Shown here piece after piece: positions 1 to 7,613 of a DNA stretch of 11,960 bases. A program made the translations under genes and the position numbers. Under the pieces are notes generated by a model. That model made no database searches. It had not been told where the DNA came from and saw only the letters and a list, made by a program, of their open reading frames with translations. Each line of letters opens with the position of its first letter. Position 1 is the stretch's first letter. This DNA comes from JAJDFU01 sp964641965 (GTDB lineage: Bacteria > Bacteroidota > Bacteroidia > Chitinophagales > Saprospiraceae), in contig CAZXLD010000082.1 in assembly GCA_964641965.1 (NCBI GenBank), forward strand, positions 1-11,960, given 5' to 3'.

Positions 1-1
1 A

Positions 2-85
2 CTTCGCGGTGAAAAAGAAAAGCTCGCCTTTTACTGCACAGGCCTAAACGAAGGCGATAAGAACGCTAGGAGGAAAAGCTCGTAA
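2..85 (+). CDS. possible 3' end of a gene cut by the window edge
   Basis: One plus-strand frame is open from the left edge to a TAA at 83-85 and reads as 27 residues rich in charged amino acids (LRGEKEKLAFYCTGLNEG at the start). The composition looks protein-like, but the stretch is too short to assign to a family. If real, its stop lies inside the last codons of the convergent GxxExxY gene, giving an overlap of about 20 bases. It may equally be chance, since 27 open codons are not significant by themselves. Confidence 0.2.
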   Translation, partial: LRGEKEKLAFYCTGLNEGDKNARRKSS

Positions 86-470
86 AACCTTCTCCATAGT
101 TATTCACCACTCTCCTTAGGCCATTTTTGAGTAAAGGCACATTGAAGTTGATCAGATATCCCAACTTTTTTTCGGAAAGCTTAAGGTAAGTCAGAATTTG
201 AGACAGGTGGACCGGTGCTAAAGCCTCCACAGATTTGAGTTCAAGGATAATTTGATCTTCTACTAATAAATCTATCCTATATCCACATTCAAGATGAAGG
301 TCTTTATAGATCACTGGCAAAGCCTTTTGTTTTTCTACCAAAATTCCACGTGAGGTAAGTTCTTTCATCAAACAGGCTTGATAAGTAGATTCTAATAAGC
401 CCGGACCAAGTGTTATGTGAACTGCAAAAGCACTATCAAGAACTAGTCTTCCTAGCTTTTCAATATTCAT
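66..470 (-). CDS. GxxExxY family protein
   Basis: This 134-residue protein belongs to the GxxExxY family, small proteins common in Bacteroidota and Planctomycetota and related to PD-(D/E)XK nuclease folds. The name-giving motif is visible as G24-L-L-E27-S-T-Y30. It is followed by a nuclease-like core: D67 in YRIDLLV, then E77-L-K79 in IILELKS, and a conserved-looking Q91 in LSQILTYL. The length is normal for the family (about 120-135 residues), so the gene appears complete. There is no signal peptide, so it should be cytoplasmic. The biological role of the family is not established; the Asp/Glu-x-Lys arrangement suggests a nucleic-acid role, but that is inference. It is a single gene, with no Shine-Dalgarno before the ATG at 468-470. 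Confidence 0.9.
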   Translation of the reverse strand: MNIEKLGRLVLDSAFAVHITLGPGLLESTYQACLMKELTSRGILVEKQKALPVIYKDLHLECGYRIDLLVEDQIILELKSVEALAPVHLSQILTYLKLSEKKLGYLINFNVPLLKNGLRRVVNNYGEGFTSFSS

Positions 471-718
471 GATTTCAGGGTTTAGCTCAGTATTGTAGAG
501 TCAAGGGTTCACAGCATTCCACAGAAAATCTTCACGAACTTTACGCCTTTTTAGCCTACTCCACTATGCAGGGACAACCCCTTTTTCCTTCTAAGGCCAT
601 ATATCGACCGGATTTCCATGCTCTTGACCGTTTTTCGGCATTCCCTCCTTCCGTCCCTTTTTATCTTGATGGAAAATATTGGATTTCCTTGACGCATCCA
701 TCCAACTACCAACTGCTA

Positions 719-1585
719 ATGAAAAAAATCACCTTTATCGGCCTGGGCATCATGGGCAGCCGCATGGCGAAAAACTTGTTGACTGTAACTGAAGCCTTGA
801 CCGTGGCCAACCGCTCTCCCCAAGCTGTAGCTCAGCTGGAAGCCGCCGGCGCAAAAGGTGCCGCTTCTTATGCTGAGGCTGTGCAAGAAGCGGATATCGT
901 TTTCACCATGCTGGCTAAACCGGAAGCCGTCGCAGAAGTAGCTTTCGAATCAAATGGATTCCTATCCCACATGAAAGAGCATGCACTGTGGGTAGATTGT
1001 TCTACCGTTAACCCTTCCTTTACGCTCGAATCTCATGCAAGAGCACAAGCTGCTGGAATACGTTTCCTGGGAGCCCCGGTAGCGGGAACCAAACCACATG
1101 CGGAAAACGCACAGCTCACCTTTTTCGTGGGTGGAGCCGAATCGGACCTGGACGAAGCCCGTCCGTTTCTGGATGCTATGGGACAAAAGGTTCTGTATAT
1201 CGGAGAAACGGAAAAAGGATCTGCCTTTAAAATGCTGGTGAATGCCTTGCTGGCCCAGTCGATGGTACTTTTTTCAGAAACCGTTTTGATGGGGGAAAAG
1301 ATGGGATTAGACCGGGAGTTTCTATTAAACACCTTACCCAATCTGGTCGTCTCCGCTCCTTTTACCAAAGCCAAGGCGGAAATGATCCGGTCCGGTGATT
1401 ATGGGGTCCAGTTTCCACTGGAGTTGATGCAGAAGGACTTGCATTTACTCACCCTGACAGCCTATGAACAAGGGCAACCTTTGTTCCTGGCGAATTTGGC
1501 CAAGGAAGTTTACGCCGCTGCCGTCCAGGAAGGGCTCGGCAGATTGGATTTTGCAGCCGTGCATCAGTATTTGGAAGGAGAGTAG
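719..1585 (+). CDS. NAD(P)-dependent beta-hydroxyacid dehydrogenase (3-hydroxyisobutyrate dehydrogenase / glyoxylate-succinic semialdehyde reductase-like)
   Basis: Starting at ATG 719 gives 288 residues, the usual length for this family, and puts the Rossmann dinucleotide loop (FIGLGIMGSRMAKNLL, residues 6-21) at the N terminus. The frame stays open up to an ATG at 566, but those 51 extra codons precede the Rossmann fold, lack family character and are probably untranslated. Substrate-binding motifs are DCSTVNP (93-99) and GAPVAGTKPHAEN (118-130). The catalytic lysine is K171 in GSAFKMLVNAL, and a conserved K239 lies in MQKDL. The PHAEN-AQL loop resembles glyoxylate/succinic semialdehyde reductases more than true 3-hydroxyisobutyrate dehydrogenases, so small aldehyde-acids reduced with NADPH are the likelier substrates; the exact substrate cannot be read. 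Cytoplasmic. It is convergent with the patatin gene, 15 bases apart. Confidence 0.9.
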   Translation: MKKITFIGLGIMGSRMAKNLLTVTEALTVANRSPQAVAQLEAAGAKGAASYAEAVQEADIVFTMLAKPEAVAEVAFESNGFLSHMKEHALWVDCSTVNPSFTLESHARAQAAGIRFLGAPVAGTKPHAENAQLTFFVGGAESDLDEARPFLDAMGQKVLYIGETEKGSAFKMLVNALLAQSMVLFSETVLMGEKMGLDREFLLNTLPNLVVSAPFTKAKAEMIRSGDYGVQFPLELMQKDLHLLTLTAYEQGQPLFLANLAKEVYAAAVQEGLGRLDFAAVHQYLEGE

Positions 1586-1600
1586 TGGATGAATTCACAC

Positions 1601-2443
1601 TCAGTCTTTCCCCTTTTGTATCGGGGCAGTTTTAGTTTGCATAAGACCCTGACCTGGTTTTACGCTGGGTAACGCCTTGCGAATAGAATCCATATGATCT
1701 ATAGCAAACTGGTATCCTACTTGAAAAATCTCATCCAGTTTACCGGTGTCGAATATATTGTACTTCCACAATTCCTCCGGATACAATACATAGTGGCAGT
1801 CAGGAAACTTGTGCACCGAAGCAGCTGCGAAACTTAGATCTGTGGCCCTTTGCCAGAGTTTAATCGAATGGGTGATCTCACTCTTTTGCAATCGCCGAAC
1901 CGGGGATACATAACTTCCGATTATGGCTGAGCACCGATTCACCAGCGGTTCGACTGGAAAATTATTCATCACGCCTCCGTCCACAAACCATTCCCCTTCA
2001 ATCTCGACCGGGGTAAAAAAACCGGGGACTGCTGCAGAAGCCAATAACGGTCGAACCAGATCGCCTGTTGAAAAAACCTGATAATGGCCATTCAACACAT
2101 CTGTAGCACATATAAACAGAGGACGCTCTAACGATTCAAATGTAGTTCCCTCCAACCAAGGGTCAAACATCTCCTGGTATTTCTCTGCATCCAGTAGACC
2201 CGGTTTACGCATGGAAAAATGCTGCCAGCGAAAAATTGTCTTGTTGGACTTAAAAAACTCCAAGATATCAGATGGTGAATAATTAGCTGCCAGGAAAGCG
2301 CCAACAATAGCCCCGACACTACTCCCGGAGAAAATCTCAGGTTTAATACCGTGTTCATTGAGGGCCTTCATAGCCCCAAGATGAGCCATCCCCTTTACTC
2401 CTCCGCCGGATAGCACAACGCCGATCTGGTAGTCCTGTTCCAT
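1601..2443 (-). CDS. patatin-like phospholipase, RssA-like
   Basis: This 280-residue protein is a patatin-family serine acyl hydrolase. The three hallmarks are present: oxyanion loop GGGVKG (13-18), nucleophile elbow G-S-S42-V-G (40-44) and the second member of the Ser-Asp dyad, D155 in VDGGVMNN. A typical SAAVPGFFTPV segment (136-146) precedes the DGG. Known members hydrolyse acyl esters of phospholipids or other lipids. There is no signal peptide or membrane segment, so it should act in the cytoplasm or on the inner face of the membrane, unlike the longer outer-membrane patatins (PlpD type) with a C-terminal barrel. The last 25 or so residues are low in order and rich in K/Q. The physiological substrate is unknown. 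It is transcribed alone, divergently from the gene at 2646. Confidence 0.9.
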   Translation of the reverse strand: MEQDYQIGVVLSGGGVKGMAHLGAMKALNEHGIKPEIFSGSSVGAIVGAFLAANYSPSDILEFFKSNKTIFRWQHFSMRKPGLLDAEKYQEMFDPWLEGTTFESLERPLFICATDVLNGHYQVFSTGDLVRPLLASAAVPGFFTPVEIEGEWFVDGGVMNNFPVEPLVNRCSAIIGSYVSPVRRLQKSEITHSIKLWQRATDLSFAAASVHKFPDCHYVLYPEELWKYNIFDTGKLDEIFQVGYQFAIDHMDSIRKALPSVKPGQGLMQTKTAPIQKGKD

Positions 2444-2586
2444 AACCTGTAAGCGCTTGAATATATAAGGTTAATTACTACAATTTGGGGAAGAGTTCAA
2501 TAGGTGGACCCTACTTTTCACCAATAGTAGTGGCACAGCATTGCATTACCATCCATGTAAAATAAAGCCCTCAAGAATAGTTCCTT

Positions 2587-2594
2587 TACTTTTG
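2587..2594 (+). promoter_or_regulatory. candidate Bacteroidota -7 promoter element
   Basis: TACTTTTG matches the Bacteroidota sigma-ABfr -7 consensus TAnnTTTG at every fixed position. It lies 51 bases before ATG 2646, giving a 5' leader of roughly 45 bases. No clear TTG -33 element is seen at the expected distance, so this is half a promoter. Its position inside the longer possible reading frame argues for translation starting at 2646 rather than 2541. Confidence 0.35.
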
Positions 2595-2645
2595 CTTCCT
2601 TTCCGTTTTTTAAGAGGAAAATTTGAACACCAAACAATTGCATCC

Positions 2646-3593
2646 ATGTGGTCAGGCAAGCAAAATCTGTATTTCAAACTCCTGCAGCTCTACACCATTG
2701 GATTATTACTGATGAATCTATCACCTTCGGCTCTGGCTCAAGAAGACTTTGGTTGGTGGAATCAAAAGCACGACTGGGATGGTATTACCAACTGGCAATA
2801 TTACCTAATTCCTTCCCCTGGATATTTCGGTCCGAATGCCATTCCCGTACCTGATCTGTATAGTGGCCGCATCGACAGTCAGTATGTAGTGGAGCTCGCT
2901 TGGGAGAGGCATATTCGAAAAGGTAAGCGGGATGATACCCACAATTTGTTTGCCCGAGTTTACTTGCCCTTGTTTTCCAATCGGGTAGGTCTCAATTTCC
3001 AAATGGTTCCGATCGAATGGTACCATACGGACACCTTGATTCGCGATGAGCGCCGATCCCGTGAATTTGATCCCAAAGGGACAGCCAATGGTGACCTGTA
3101 CATTGAAACCTTCATTCAGGTACTCCAGGAAAAAGGCTGGCGACCCGACCTAATGCTTCGATTGAGCCTACGCACCGCTTCCGGAAACACCTTGAGTGGT
3201 GCCCGATTCCTCGACTCCCCCGGCTATTATTTTGATGCAACAGTCGGTAAAACTGCTTCCTTTAAGAATCAGGTGCTTACTCGGCTTCGATGGTATTTCA
3301 TGGCCGGTTTTTTTGTCTATCAAACCAACAATCGCGAGCAAGAGCAGCGACAAAACGATTGTTTTCTATTTGGCGCCGGCCTGGATATGGTGTTCCCATT
3401 TGTCCGCTTTCAAAATCAGGTAGCCGGTTATTTAGGTTATCTCGATAACAGGGACGAACCCATTGTGTATCGTCTAAGGCTAGAAAGCCAGTTTGAATTC
3501 CCTGTAAATGGTCGGTTTCAATTTCAAACCGGATTACAGGATTGGGCGTATTCTTCGTTCAGGTTTTCGGCCCTTTTCAAATTGGCCAGGTGA
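2646..3593 (+). CDS. secreted protein of unknown function, probable outer-membrane beta-barrel
   Basis: I do not recognise a named family. From ATG 2646 the protein has 315 residues and begins with a good signal peptide: a Lys at residue 11, a hydrophobic stretch LLQLYTIGLLLMNL and an Ala-x-Ala type site SPSALA-Q (cleavage after residue 31). The frame is open back to ATG 2541, but that start would place 35 extra residues before the signal peptide and lies upstream of a good -7 element. The mature part is rich in aromatic residues and alternating patterns such as LFARVYLPLF, DLYIETFIQVL and LRLESQFEFPV, and it ends SSFRFSALFKLAR, as expected of amphipathic strands of an outer-membrane barrel. 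There are no cysteine motifs or enzyme signatures. A transport or structural role is possible but not supported. No operon partner is seen. Confidence 0.7.
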   Translation: MWSGKQNLYFKLLQLYTIGLLLMNLSPSALAQEDFGWWNQKHDWDGITNWQYYLIPSPGYFGPNAIPVPDLYSGRIDSQYVVELAWERHIRKGKRDDTHNLFARVYLPLFSNRVGLNFQMVPIEWYHTDTLIRDERRSREFDPKGTANGDLYIETFIQVLQEKGWRPDLMLRLSLRTASGNTLSGARFLDSPGYYFDATVGKTASFKNQVLTRLRWYFMAGFFVYQTNNREQEQRQNDCFLFGAGLDMVFPFVRFQNQVAGYLGYLDNRDEPIVYRLRLESQFEFPVNGRFQFQTGLQDWAYSSFRFSALFKLAR

Positions 3594-4147
3594 ATTGAAA
3601 TCCGGATAGAATTTAAAACAGGCTTCATGTTGCCATCCGATGCTTCCTTGATATACTTACTTACCCTGACAAAACCATTAAATACATTTCAAAAAGACCT
3701 TACTAGTTCGCTCTTCCCCCCTCCAATGGATGAGCCTTTTTTACAGAGCAAAACCTGGTTTGGGATTAGCCAGGGAGGAAAGGCCTTCATTGAAATTGAA
3801 AATGGATTCTTAATAAGTACTACCAAGCCAGTAGGGCAGATAACCTTCGGATTACAGAAAAGTCTTACGGTGATTATATCTTGGAGGTTGAATCCTATCG
3901 GCTGCGGCTAAAGGCAAATAATCCAGGGGAATAGTTCTTGGAATAAAGCCAGGAGAATCTCAGTTAATAAAAGGAGATGGATTGACACTATGAATAAGTA
4001 TTGGCTTACGATCGTCCTGTTCAGATTTCCAGACCTGGTAGTCACCCGATCCAAAGGTGCAAATATCTTCTTTGGCCAATGGCCAGAAGGACATATTTTA
4101 CCGTAAGCTTCCGAAAGTAAAAAGGTGAGAGCGTTGAATTAAATAAT
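3594..4147. other. long region without an intact gene
   Basis: Between the barrel gene and the Gfo/Idh/MocA gene, 554 bases hold no intact gene that I can support. The centre carries the frameshifted DUF1080 remnant (3726-3934, annotated separately). The left part (3594-3725) shows no recognisable protein match in any frame. The right part (3935-4147) holds a possible tail of the remnant in a third frame to about 3993, a 44-codon minus-strand frame (3960-4094), and then AT-rich sequence before the ATG at 4148. I see no RNA gene, terminator or clear promoter here. Confidence 0.6.
3726..3934 (+). pseudogene. frameshifted remnant of a DUF1080 (3-keto-disaccharide hydrolase-like) domain
   Basis: Two reading frames give adjoining pieces of one DUF1080 beta-sandwich. 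Frame one (3726 to about 3838) contains GGKAFIEIENGFLIST, like the W/F-x-VEDGxL strand. Frame two (about 3839-3934) contains DNLRITEKSYGDYILEVE followed by KANNPG and a TAG stop. The intact DUF1080 gene in this window has the same order: LVTKWEHGDLLLELEV, then KGSNSG. So TEKSYGDYILEVE pairs with VTKWEHGDLLLELE, and KANNPG with KGSNSG. A frame change near 3831-3839 is needed, and only about 70 of the usual 200 or so residues remain. A third frame (3937-3993) begins LGIKPGES and could be the decayed continuation (families often have NNxGxGI). It sits directly upstream of a Gfo/Idh/MocA gene, a usual partner. Confidence 0.6.
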
Positions 4148-5356
4148 ATGCAAACATTTCAAAACCGTAGAAGCTTCCTTCGAAAAGGAACGCTTATTGC
4201 AGGAGGCATGCTGTCAGGTACTTACACCTGGTCGAGAAAGAACAACTACATTACCGGAAACAATAGGGTTCGAGTTGGCGTGATCGGTACAGGAGACCGC
4301 GGAACGGGCGTTCTCCGGCTTATGGATCAACTTGACCTGTTTGAGGTCGTGGCCTGTGCGGATGTGCTACCCTTTCGCTTGGAAAAGGGCCTCGCCCTTG
4401 CTCCACAAGCAAGCGGGTACGCCCACCACGAGGATCTACTGGCCCATTCCGGACTCGATGCTGTTGTGATCGCCACTCCATTCAGCACCCATGATGAAAT
4501 CGCCCTCGCTGCCCTTGAAACCGGGTTACACATCTATTGTGAAAAAACCATGGTAAAAGGTATAACAGAGATTCAACAAGTGCTCGACCAGGCGGCTGGT
4601 CGCCAAACCGTTTTTCAAACTGGACATCAATACCATAGTAGTCTGTTGTATCGCAAAGTTCGACAAATAGTTCAATCCGGCTACCTTGGAGAGGTTACCG
4701 CCTTTCATTGCCAATGGAATCGTAATGGTGATTGGCGAAGACCCGTGCCCGAACCCAAATACGAGCGCATGGTCAACTGGAGAATGTACCGCAAATACTC
4801 CGGTGGATTGATAGCAGAATTGATGTCCCACCAGATCGATTTTATCAATTGGGTCACCGAAAGTCATCCAGCTCGTTTTTCGGGCTTCGGTGGAATTGAC
4901 CACTGGAAAGACGGCCGGGAAACCTACGACAACGTGCACTTGCTGTTGGAATATCCAGAGGGTACCGATGCGTTTTTCAGTTGCACTACTACCAATGGAT
5001 TCGAAGATTACAAGATTCGTATCCTGGGTTCTAAAGGCACCATTTTACTGGATTATACGCGGGGCGAAATTTATGCCGAAAACCTGGACGAGAAAGAAAA
5101 AGGGCTGGTAGACGGTGTATCTGGAGCTACCCTAAAAGCCTGGGAACAGGGGAAAGGAGCCCCAATTGACGCTCCGGGTAATGATCCTACGCTGGATGCC
5201 CTCCGTCAGTTTTACGAGTCTATTACCAATAACCAACCCGTTATCTCCGATATTAGGACCGGAGCACGCACAGCAAAGTGCGTCCAAATTGCGTTGGATG
5301 CCGTACATGATAAAGAAGTAAAGCAATGGGACGAATATCCAAATCTGGTCTTCTGA
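4148..5356 (+). CDS. Tat-exported Gfo/Idh/MocA family oxidoreductase
   Basis: This 402-residue protein is a Gfo/Idh/MocA NAD(P)-dependent sugar or polyol oxidoreductase with a twin-arginine signal (NRRSFLRKG, residues 6-14, then LIAGGMLSG), so it should be exported folded with its cofactor. The Rossmann loop is VGVIGTGDRG (43-52). The family EKP signature appears as CEKTMVK (131-137), with Thr replacing Pro, a change I associate with secreted Bacteroidota members. The C-terminal substrate domain carries SGGLIAELMSHQIDFINW (218-235), in which H228 and D231 occupy the usual active-site positions. Known relatives oxidise glycosides at C3 or use tightly bound NAD(P) in internal hydride transfer. 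The substrate here is unknown. The upstream DUF1080 remnant suggests a former partner for 3-keto-glycoside chemistry. Complete, with no Shine-Dalgarno. Confidence 0.9.
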   Translation: MQTFQNRRSFLRKGTLIAGGMLSGTYTWSRKNNYITGNNRVRVGVIGTGDRGTGVLRLMDQLDLFEVVACADVLPFRLEKGLALAPQASGYAHHEDLLAHSGLDAVVIATPFSTHDEIALAALETGLHIYCEKTMVKGITEIQQVLDQAAGRQTVFQTGHQYHSSLLYRKVRQIVQSGYLGEVTAFHCQWNRNGDWRRPVPEPKYERMVNWRMYRKYSGGLIAELMSHQIDFINWVTESHPARFSGFGGIDHWKDGRETYDNVHLLLEYPEGTDAFFSCTTTNGFEDYKIRILGSKGTILLDYTRGEIYAENLDEKEKGLVDGVSGATLKAWEQGKGAPIDAPGNDPTLDALRQFYESITNNQPVISDIRTGARTAKCVQIALDAVHDKEVKQWDEYPNLVF

Positions 5357-5647
5357 GCCGTTTTCGCCTTATATATGTAGGTGTATAAACCCGTACCCTG
5401 ACGAATCTGTCAGCTCGTCCTTCGGCCGTCCGCCCTTGGTGTCGGGGGAGACCAGAGTGGCTGGAAGGTCCTGCCCTCTTTTTGGCTTTGGAGTATAGCC
5501 TAAGCTAAGGCGAAGCTTTTTAAGCTAGGGTAGACAAAAAAGAAGTCGTTTAAACGCGTCATTTTCATTTCAAAAAAGGTCCGAGAGCAAAATCCGTTAT
5601 CACTGTAGTAGTATGAGTATATGAACAGGTAGAAAATACTAGGCTAC
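5357..5647. other. convergent intergenic region with GC-rich patch and weak hairpins
   Basis: These 291 bases separate two convergent genes and contain no supportable reading frame. A short inverted repeat CTGAC-6-GTCAG lies at 5398-5413, about 40 bases after the stop of the upstream gene. A GC-rich patch follows (about 5414-5475), then AGCTT-TTT-AAGCT at 5514-5526 and a 10-base perfect palindrome CGTTTAAACG at 5547-5556. None has the stem strength plus T-run of a convincing intrinsic terminator, although one would be expected here in both directions. No tRNA or known riboswitch pattern is recognised. Confidence 0.45.
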
Positions 5648-7609
5648 TCAATCCAAAGAGTTAATCCAGGCGGCAATTTTAAGCGCTTCATTTTCCGGAA
5701 CTTGAGGCATAGCGGCCATAGGAGTCGCATACTCAGGCCAATTCTTTGGTTCTGGCCGATAGATCAGCTCCACAATCCTTTTATTGGAGTAATTGCGTTT
5801 CGCAATCGCCTCAAAGGAAGGTCCTACGACTTTATTGTTTTCCTGGTGGCAGGCAATACAAGTATTTTTGATTAATAAGGGCTCAATTTCGGCATAGGAC
5901 GGCGGAGCCATACCTAACTTAACAACCTTGGAAGCTGTGGTTTTTTGCCCGATCGAACGCCCTGCCGAACTCGCTTTTTCTGCTTCCAGATCACTGGATC
6001 GAAAGGTAGATAACTCCACAGGATCTAGACCAGTCCCCTCTGGTATTTGATGTAGGGTGTAATAAAAATGGGGATGAAGCAGCGCCCTATCAGTCTGCGC
6101 CTGTCGAATCCCATGTAGTGATAGTTCATGTACAAAATGCTTTCGAAGGTTATCAATAACTACCCGAACCTTTTTTCCATCTTGACTGAGCTGTACCCCT
6201 TTAATTTGAATAGATTCCTCTTGGATCGGAGGGCTTCCATAGGCGGCATGGTACTTATAGGTATAGCTGATGCCATCGTAGGAATCCAGGTCCAGAGCCC
6301 GAGTTCGATCTACGGGAAAAGTAAATTCAATTTCAAATCCATCCGGTTTAGCCTTCACTGTTTTTATTTCAAAAGGAATCTTGCCTGACCAACTGACCAG
6401 TTGCAATCCCTCGTTGGCGTTCCCGGCCGACCCCCAGCCCCGATTGGTCTCGCCTACAAATAATTGTCCGTCTTTACTCCAGGCCATTCTCAGTACACCA
6501 GCTTGAAAACCAGTCAAAAAGTCGAAAGCCACTCCCTGATACTGCCCATTGATTTTTTCCAAATCAATCCGCATAATTTTACTTTGCCCCTGGTCACCCA
6601 CAAATACCTGACCTTCAAAGGGCCCAAACGCTCCATTCGTTTGATCCACTTTGAGCTCGGAATTGGAGATCCCGAGCTTTCCATGCGGCAGGATAACTGC
6701 AGGAAGCTGAAGTTCGGGAAAGTCTTGCCGGACTTCAGCCAATAAATCGGGCTTTGCTTCGCTTTCAATATTTTGAGGTTGCACGTAAACGCCGTCTTTT
6801 AATAATTGCCGTTTGTCAACCCGGGCATAGAATTCAGCTTCTGTTAATGTTACGGGCGAATTGGGTTCCGTGCTCCACTTTAACCCGGCAGGATGCCCCA
6901 TAAATCCTCCCTTTGGGACATGCCACAACCCTCCGCTTCCCACAAAATCACCCTGATTGTCTGTATAGAAAAAAGCACCGTCAACTAAGCCATACCCTGC
7001 TGGAGAACGGACTCCGGCAGCCCAGGGCTCCATAGTTCCGTCCTGGCTTATACGCAATACCCATCCCCTCCAGGGAATTCGACTTTCCCCTCGCCACCAT
7101 TCCTGATCTCCAAAAGCGACATTCGTCGTCACAAAGAGCGAACCGTCGGGAGCCAATACAGGACCATAAGAATACTCGTGGTAATGTGCCGACAGAGGCC
7201 ATCGATAAACTGTTTCATACAAGTCGGCTATTCGGTCTCCATCTGAATCAATCATTCGTGTTAATTCGCCGCGTTGGGCCGCATATAATGCACCATCATG
7301 ATACAACAACCCAAGAGGCTCATGCAAACCGGTAGCGAACCGACGAAAGTGAGGAGAATTACCATTAGCCATAGATGGATTCTCAACAATCCAAACGTCC
7401 CCCCTGCGAGTAGCCACTCCCAAGCTGCCATCTTGCAAGACGCTCAGGCCCCCAACCTCCAAATGGATACCTTCCGGGACAGGGATAGTAAGGATGCGGT
7501 AATATTCGGCCTCGGCCTGATTCGGTTGCCCGCACAACCCTATCGGTAGGAAAATAAGAAGGCAGGTGACCTTTAAAATACTGGACAGTAGAAACAGACT
7601 GTTTTTCAT
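5648..7609 (-). CDS. secreted beta-propeller (sorbosone dehydrogenase-like) protein with C-terminal cytochrome c domain
   Basis: This 653-residue protein has an N-terminal signal peptide (hydrophobic 4-24; LPIGLCGQ, not a good lipobox). Residues about 35-410 show propeller strands of the glucose/sorbosone dehydrogenase-like type: GGLSVLQDGSLGVATRRGDVWIV (53-75), GLLYHDGALYAAQRGELTRM (100-119), GPFEGQVFVGDQGQSKIMRI (329-348) and VLRMAWSKDGQLFVGETNRG (372-391). A calcium-loop-like DSDGDRIAD lies at 121-129. A beta-rich linker follows (about 410-520), then a class I cytochrome c: C584-IA-C587-H588 binds heme, and M631 in TPMAAMPQ is the likely axial Met. Related proteins oxidise sugars or only scaffold; the propeller cofactor and substrate here are unknown. 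It starts 4 bases after the DUF1080 gene ends, so the two are surely cotranscribed. Likely role: electron acceptor or dehydrogenase in the periplasm. Confidence 0.85.
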   Translation of the reverse strand: MKNSLFLLSSILKVTCLLIFLPIGLCGQPNQAEAEYYRILTIPVPEGIHLEVGGLSVLQDGSLGVATRRGDVWIVENPSMANGNSPHFRRFATGLHEPLGLLYHDGALYAAQRGELTRMIDSDGDRIADLYETVYRWPLSAHYHEYSYGPVLAPDGSLFVTTNVAFGDQEWWRGESRIPWRGWVLRISQDGTMEPWAAGVRSPAGYGLVDGAFFYTDNQGDFVGSGGLWHVPKGGFMGHPAGLKWSTEPNSPVTLTEAEFYARVDKRQLLKDGVYVQPQNIESEAKPDLLAEVRQDFPELQLPAVILPHGKLGISNSELKVDQTNGAFGPFEGQVFVGDQGQSKIMRIDLEKINGQYQGVAFDFLTGFQAGVLRMAWSKDGQLFVGETNRGWGSAGNANEGLQLVSWSGKIPFEIKTVKAKPDGFEIEFTFPVDRTRALDLDSYDGISYTYKYHAAYGSPPIQEESIQIKGVQLSQDGKKVRVVIDNLRKHFVHELSLHGIRQAQTDRALLHPHFYYTLHQIPEGTGLDPVELSTFRSSDLEAEKASSAGRSIGQKTTASKVVKLGMAPPSYAEIEPLLIKNTCIACHQENNKVVGPSFEAIAKRNYSNKRIVELIYRPEPKNWPEYATPMAAMPQVPENEALKIAAWINSLD

Positions 7610-7613
7610 AGAT

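Noticed and set aside
962..1374. Long minus-strand frames opposite the beta-hydroxyacid dehydrogenase
   Set aside because: They are antisense to a gene with clear catalytic motifs and show no motif or plausible start of their own.
3627..3911. A 94-codon plus-strand frame read as a small intact gene
   Set aside because: Only its middle (about 3726-3838) resembles a known domain, and the continuation is in another frame, so it is better read as part of a pseudogene; the start and the last 20 or so codons are not protein-like.
4526..4939. 137-codon minus-strand frame inside the Gfo/Idh/MocA gene
   Set aside because: It is fully antisense to a well-supported gene and has no recognisable motif.
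5398..5556. Intrinsic terminator candidates in the convergent gap
   Set aside because: The stems are only 5 bases, or a 10-base palindrome without a loop, and none is followed by a proper T-run on the relevant strand, so I did not call a terminator.
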